A stretch of DNA of 64,000 bases, taken from NCBI RefSeq assembly GCF_000154825.1, contig NZ_DS560019.1:496001-560000 (forward strand), in the 5' to 3' direction. Both the position numbers and the translations under genes were made by a program. Positions 60,646-64,000 of this stretch are shown here, one piece after another. Each line of letters starts with the position of its first letter. Within the stretch, counting starts at the first letter, position 1. The stretch is from Anaerofustis stercorihominis DSM 17244 (GTDB lineage: Bacteria > Bacillota > Clostridia > Eubacteriales > Anaerofustaceae). The notes below the pieces were generated by a model. It was not told the origin of the DNA and made no database searches. It saw nothing but the letters and a program-made list of their open reading frames with translations.

Positions 60646-61125
60646 TTATTCTACTTCGAATTCTTTATAAATTTGTTTTAAGGCTTCTTTAGCTTTATCT
60701 TTTTCAATTACGCAAGAAATCTTGACTTCACTTGTTGATATCATTTGAATATTTACGCCTTTTTCATAAAGTGCTTTAAATACTCTGCTCGCTACCTGTG
60801 TACTGGCAACCATACCTGAGCCGATAACAGAAAGTTTTGCTACGCCCTTATCGTAAAGGACTTTAGTAGCTCCTACTTCAATTGCAAAGTCACTTGTAAT
60901 TTTAAATGCTTTTTCAAATTCATCCGTAGGTACAGTAAATGTTATATCATTTACTTGGCTTCTGTTTACATTTTGGGTAATACTTTCGATTTTGATACCT
61001 TCGTTTGCGATACTGCTGAACAAATTAAAAGCAATACCCGGCTTATCCGGTACTTCCATTACTGAAATTTTAGCAATATCTTCATCAATCGTTATTGCTT
61101 TGATTAAACTATCTTCTTTTCTCAT
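60646..61125 (-). CDS. Stand-alone ACT-domain protein like aspartokinase regulatory subunit
   Basis: 159 aa with two ACT domains: AKISVMEVPDKPGIAFNLFSSIANEGIKIESITQN and AKLSVIGSGMVASTQVASRVFKALYEKGVNIQMISTSEVKISC. This is the allosteric part of aspartate kinase, equal in size to the separate beta subunit of Bacillus-type LysC, but no catalytic kinase domain is attached or adjacent. Its gene follows hom by a few bases. It may sense threonine or lysine for an aspartokinase encoded elsewhere or for homoserine dehydrogenase itself (inference). Start chosen eight bases after AGGAAGG. Confidence 0.85.
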   Translation of the reverse strand: MRKEDSLIKAITIDEDIAKISVMEVPDKPGIAFNLFSSIANEGIKIESITQNVNRSQVNDITFTVPTDEFEKAFKITSDFAIEVGATKVLYDKGVAKLSVIGSGMVASTQVASRVFKALYEKGVNIQMISTSEVKISCVIEKDKAKEALKQIYKEFEVE

Positions 61126-61138
61126 CCTCATTACCTTC

Positions 61139-62380
61139 CTATAATATATTATCTATTATCCTTGCATAGAATACATCTTCGGTTACATGTGATAATCTAT
61201 CACATAATGTACTCATAAATTCTCCCGTCAATTCATCAGTTATCAAGAAGACTTTTCCGTCTTCATATGATAGATTGACATTTTCGATGTTTCTATAAAC
61301 TATATCGATTGTCTTTGCAAATTCAACTTCATCTTTTATTGAAACTCTAAGGTAGAATTTATTTTTATATCTTTCTATTCCGCAGCTTTTATATTCATTT
61401 TCGAATTTTAAATGAGTATAATCATGAACAGATTTGGTCAAAACTTTTATTACATCAGCTACCACGGCATTTGCGGTGGCTTCTTTACCCGCACCTCTGC
61501 CCAAAAATGATAACTGACCTATAATGTTTCCGTTTATACTAACTACATTATATTCATCATTTACATTGCTTGTAACGGAGTCTTTTCCGATAAGCACAGG
61601 AGTTACACTGGCTCCGAATGTATTATCATCATATAGTTCACTTTCAGCCATATACTTAAATACATAACCGAAGTCATCTGCAGCTTGTATATCCGATAGC
61701 GTAATATTTCTTACCGTTCTGGTATATATATCATCATTATCTATGTAAGCACCATAACAAAGTGATGAAAGAATCGTTAGCTTTCTTGAAATATCAAAAC
61801 CGTCTACATCGGCTGTAGGATCGGCTTCCGCAAAACCCATATCCTGAGCAACTTTTAATACTTCGTCAAAATCAAGCTCTTCTTTTGTCATTTTGGATAA
61901 AATAAAATTTGTGGTCCCGTTAAGTATACCTTGTACTTTATTTATCTTATTTATTTTAATGGTATCTATAATAGATTCTATAATAGGAATACCCCCGCCT
62001 ACGGAAGCTTCAAACAAAATCGTAACGCCGTTTTCTTTTGCAAGACCCAAAAGTTCTTCCATATGCTTAGATATGATTTCTTTATTTGCAGTAACGACAT
62101 TCTTCTTAAGTTGTAATGCTTTTTTTATAGCGGGATATTCTTGCTCGTAACTTCCCATTACGGCAATTATAAGAGATATCTCATCGTCATTTAAAATATC
62201 ATCAGGATTATCCGTTAATAATTCACCGGGTATTCCTTCCCTTTTTCTGGATGCATCTCTAACTAAAATTTTCTTTATCTTATAATTATTTTCTTCAAAA
62301 AAGTTTCCTTTTCTTTCATTGATTATTTCATATACGCCTGTTCCGACTGTACCGCAACCTAATAATCCAATTTTAGACAT
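61139..62380 (-). CDS. hom: Homoserine dehydrogenase
   Basis: Converts aspartate semialdehyde to homoserine for threonine and methionine. N-terminal NAD(P) motif GLLGCGTVGTGVYEII, catalytic region VTANKEIISKH, GILNGTTNFILSKM, GFAEADPTADVDGFDISRKLTIL, and a C-terminal ACT domain (FYLRVSIKDEVEFAKTIDIVYRNIENVNLSYED). 413 aa. Co-transcribed with the ACT protein. Confidence 0.95.
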   Translation of the reverse strand: MSKIGLLGCGTVGTGVYEIINERKGNFFEENNYKIKKILVRDASRKREGIPGELLTDNPDDILNDDEISLIIAVMGSYEQEYPAIKKALQLKKNVVTANKEIISKHMEELLGLAKENGVTILFEASVGGGIPIIESIIDTIKINKINKVQGILNGTTNFILSKMTKEELDFDEVLKVAQDMGFAEADPTADVDGFDISRKLTILSSLCYGAYIDNDDIYTRTVRNITLSDIQAADDFGYVFKYMAESELYDDNTFGASVTPVLIGKDSVTSNVNDEYNVVSINGNIIGQLSFLGRGAGKEATANAVVADVIKVLTKSVHDYTHLKFENEYKSCGIERYKNKFYLRVSIKDEVEFAKTIDIVYRNIENVNLSYEDGKVFLITDELTGEFMSTLCDRLSHVTEDVFYARIIDNIL

Positions 62381-62416
62381 ATGTTTTCTCCTATCTTAAG
62401 CATTTATATATGTACT

Positions 62417-62449
62417 AAAATCTACGACTCATAAGAATCGTAGATTTTA
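62417..62449 (-). terminator. Terminator of rpoC
   Basis: AAAATCTACGA/TCGTAGATTTT hairpin with T-rich flank after the rpoC stop. Confidence 0.85.
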
Positions 62450-62466
62450 ATTTATATTTTTATTTC

Positions 62467-64000
62467 CTATTCATTTTCGCTGTTAAGCTCAAGGTCGTTT
62501 AAATCTTCATTATCAAGATTATCATCGTCTTCGATATCATGAACGGTCAAACCTTCTTCTTCCAAAGAATTTTCTATTTGACTTTCATTTAGCTCATCTA
62601 AGATTTCTTTTAAAAGATCATCATCGTCTTTATTCTTTACAAGTTCAAGGTCGTATTTCTTTATACCTGTACCTGCAGGAATAAGTTTACCTAAAATGAT
62701 ATTTTCTTTCAAACCAAGTAATGGGTCAACTTTACCTTGAATAGCAGCATCGGTAAGAACTTTTGTAGTTTCCTGGAATGATGCGGCTGAAAGGAATGAG
62801 GATGTTGAAAGTGAAGCCTTTGTGATACCAAGTAACTTCCTGTTACCTGTAGCTTCTTCTTTACCTTCTTCTTTTGCTTTTTCGTTTGCATTTTCAAATT
62901 CAAAATAATCAACACTTGTTCCCGGAAGTAAATCGGTTTCGCCCGCATCGGTCACTTCATATTTTCTAAGCATTTGTCTGATTATTATTTCAACGTGCTT
63001 ATCTGAAATATGAACACCTTGGTATCTATATACTTTTTGTACTTCGGTCAAGATATATTTTTGAACTCCGTCAACACCTTTTATTCTAAGAAGATCTTCA
63101 GGGTAAATACTACCTTCGGTGATTTCATCACCGGCTTCAACTTTATCCCCTTGTCTTACTTTTATTCTTGAACCGTAAGGGATATCATAATCGAATACTT
63201 CACCGTTTTCATTGTTCATAACGATAACTTTGCTATGTCCGTCTTCTTCGGTAACTTCGATAACACCGTCAATATCAGAAATGATTGCTTGACCTTTAGG
63301 TCTTCTGGCTTCAAATAATTCTTCGATTCTTGGAAGACCCTGAGTAATATCTTCCGCAGATGCGACACCGCCTGTATGGAACGTACGCATAGTAAGCTGA
63401 GTACCGGGTTCACCGATAGACTGAGCGGCAATGGTACCGACAGCTTCACCGACGCTTACTGTCTTCATGCTGGTCAAATCCACACCATAGCATTTAGCAC
63501 AAACTCCGACTTTACTCTTACAGTTGAATACCGCTCTGATGCTTACTTTTTCTATACCCGCATCTACTATTTCCTTAGCTTTATCAGGAGTGATAAGTTC
63601 ATTTCTTGAAACGATAACTTCTCCTGTACTTGGATTAACGACATCATCGAATGCATATCTGCCGTTGATTCTTTCTTCCAATTCTTCGATAACATCGTTG
63701 CCTACTTTTATAGCAGTAACATCATAGCCTTGATCCGTACCGCAGTCATCTTCTTTTACGATTTGATCCTGACTTACATCAACAAGTCTTCTTGTCAAGT
63801 AACCCGAATCGGCAGTTCTAAGAGCAGTATCCGCAAGACCTTTTCTCGCACCGTGAGAAGAGATAAAGAATTCCAAAACATCTAAGCCTTCACGGAAGTT
63901 AGAACGTATAGGAAGTTCGATGATATCTCCGTTAGGAGAAGCCATAAGCCCTCTCATACCGGCAAGCTGTCTGATCTGGTTCCTACTACCTCTGGCACCT
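62467..64000 (-). CDS. rpoC: RNA polymerase beta' subunit, C-terminal part
   Basis: About 511 C-terminal residues of beta'; the reading frame is open to the window edge, so the start lies outside. Recognisable: [102 protein letters not shown] (zinc site), [30 protein letters not shown] and the C-terminal VSYFEFE-like region. It ends in an unusually acidic tail ([14 protein letters not shown]). A chromosomal core gene. Confidence 0.98.
   Translation of the reverse strand, partial: GARGSRNQIRQLAGMRGLMASPNGDIIELPIRSNFREGLDVLEFFISSHGARKGLADTALRTADSGYLTRRLVDVSQDQIVKEDDCGTDQGYDVTAIKVGNDVIEELEERINGRYAFDDVVNPSTGEVIVSRNELITPDKAKEIVDAGIEKVSIRAVFNCKSKVGVCAKCYGVDLTSMKTVSVGEAVGTIAAQSIGEPGTQLTMRTFHTGGVASAEDITQGLPRIEELFEARRPKGQAIISDIDGVIEVTEEDGHSKVIVMNNENGEVFDYDIPYGSRIKVRQGDKVEAGDEITEGSIYPEDLLRIKGVDGVQKYILTEVQKVYRYQGVHISDKHVEIIIRQMLRKYEVTDAGETDLLPGTSVDYFEFENANEKAKEEGKEEATGNRKLLGITKASLSTSSFLSAASFQETTKVLTDAAIQGKVDPLLGLKENIILGKLIPAGTGIKKYDLELVKNKDDDDLLKEILDELNESQIENSLEEEGLTVHDIEDDDNLDNEDLNDLELNSENE

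Overview
This is a low-GC, AT-rich chromosomal window from a Gram-positive anaerobe of the Clostridia/Eubacteriales type. I infer this from the large SRP RNA with an Alu domain, the cdaA-cdaR pair, an oxygen-sensitive [FeFe] hydrogenase, GerMN, G5/3D and YhcN-type proteins of the spore-former lineage, AGGAGG ribosome sites and strong TTGACA/TATAAT promoters. I cannot name the genus from sequence alone.

Layout. 0-10 kb: c-di-AMP synthesis (cdaA, cdaR, a FAD dehydrogenase), lipoproteins, a glycerophosphodiesterase, a TetR-CPBP pair and a G5/3D wall protein. 10-18.5 kb: SRP RNA, an EamA transporter, two VanZ proteins, a hydrogenase operon whose NuoF-like partner has lost its flavin/NADH motifs, a tiny Cys-rich protein, a ferredoxin and a LytTR-DUF3021 pair. 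18.5-33 kb: a MarR-controlled heterodimeric ABC exporter, a bioYBD operon with a BirA-type operator, a GerMN-rph-rdgB-phosphoesterase-CPBP run, a GH25 lysozyme and a TetR-controlled DUF1330/metallo-hydrolase pair.

33.07-41.58 kb: an 8.5-kb integrated element bounded by 12-bp copies of the 3' end of tRNA-Leu. It carries a tyrosine integrase, divergent repressor genes with four matching operators, a leftward operon of small genes, a probable replication initiator with five iterons just 3' of it and a DnaB-like helicase. No capsid, packaging, relaxase or transposase gene is visible. The plan resembles a phage satellite (PICI-like) or a cryptic integrated replicon.

41.6-51.6 kb: an HD protein, an O-antigen polymerase-like protein, an EEP hydrolase, a cupin, a phosphatase, murB and transporters. 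51.5-54.1 kb is the most unusual part. It holds four copies (a fifth lies at 17.1 kb) of a structured repeat whose stems change sequence but keep pairing. These are interleaved with a candidate type I toxin-antitoxin pair (a 27-residue hydrophobic peptide facing a strongly promoted small RNA) and two small HTH regulators. 54.2-64 kb: a fructose operon (DeoR-type regulator, fruK, fruA) with a 10-bp-phased operator, a phosphoesterase, an EamA transporter, a lipoprotein, homoserine dehydrogenase with a stand-alone ACT protein, and the 3' half of rpoC.

Best candidates for something undescribed are the covarying structured repeat family, the type I toxin-antitoxin locus embedded in it, the tRNA-Leu satellite-like element and the degenerate NuoF partner of the hydrogenase.
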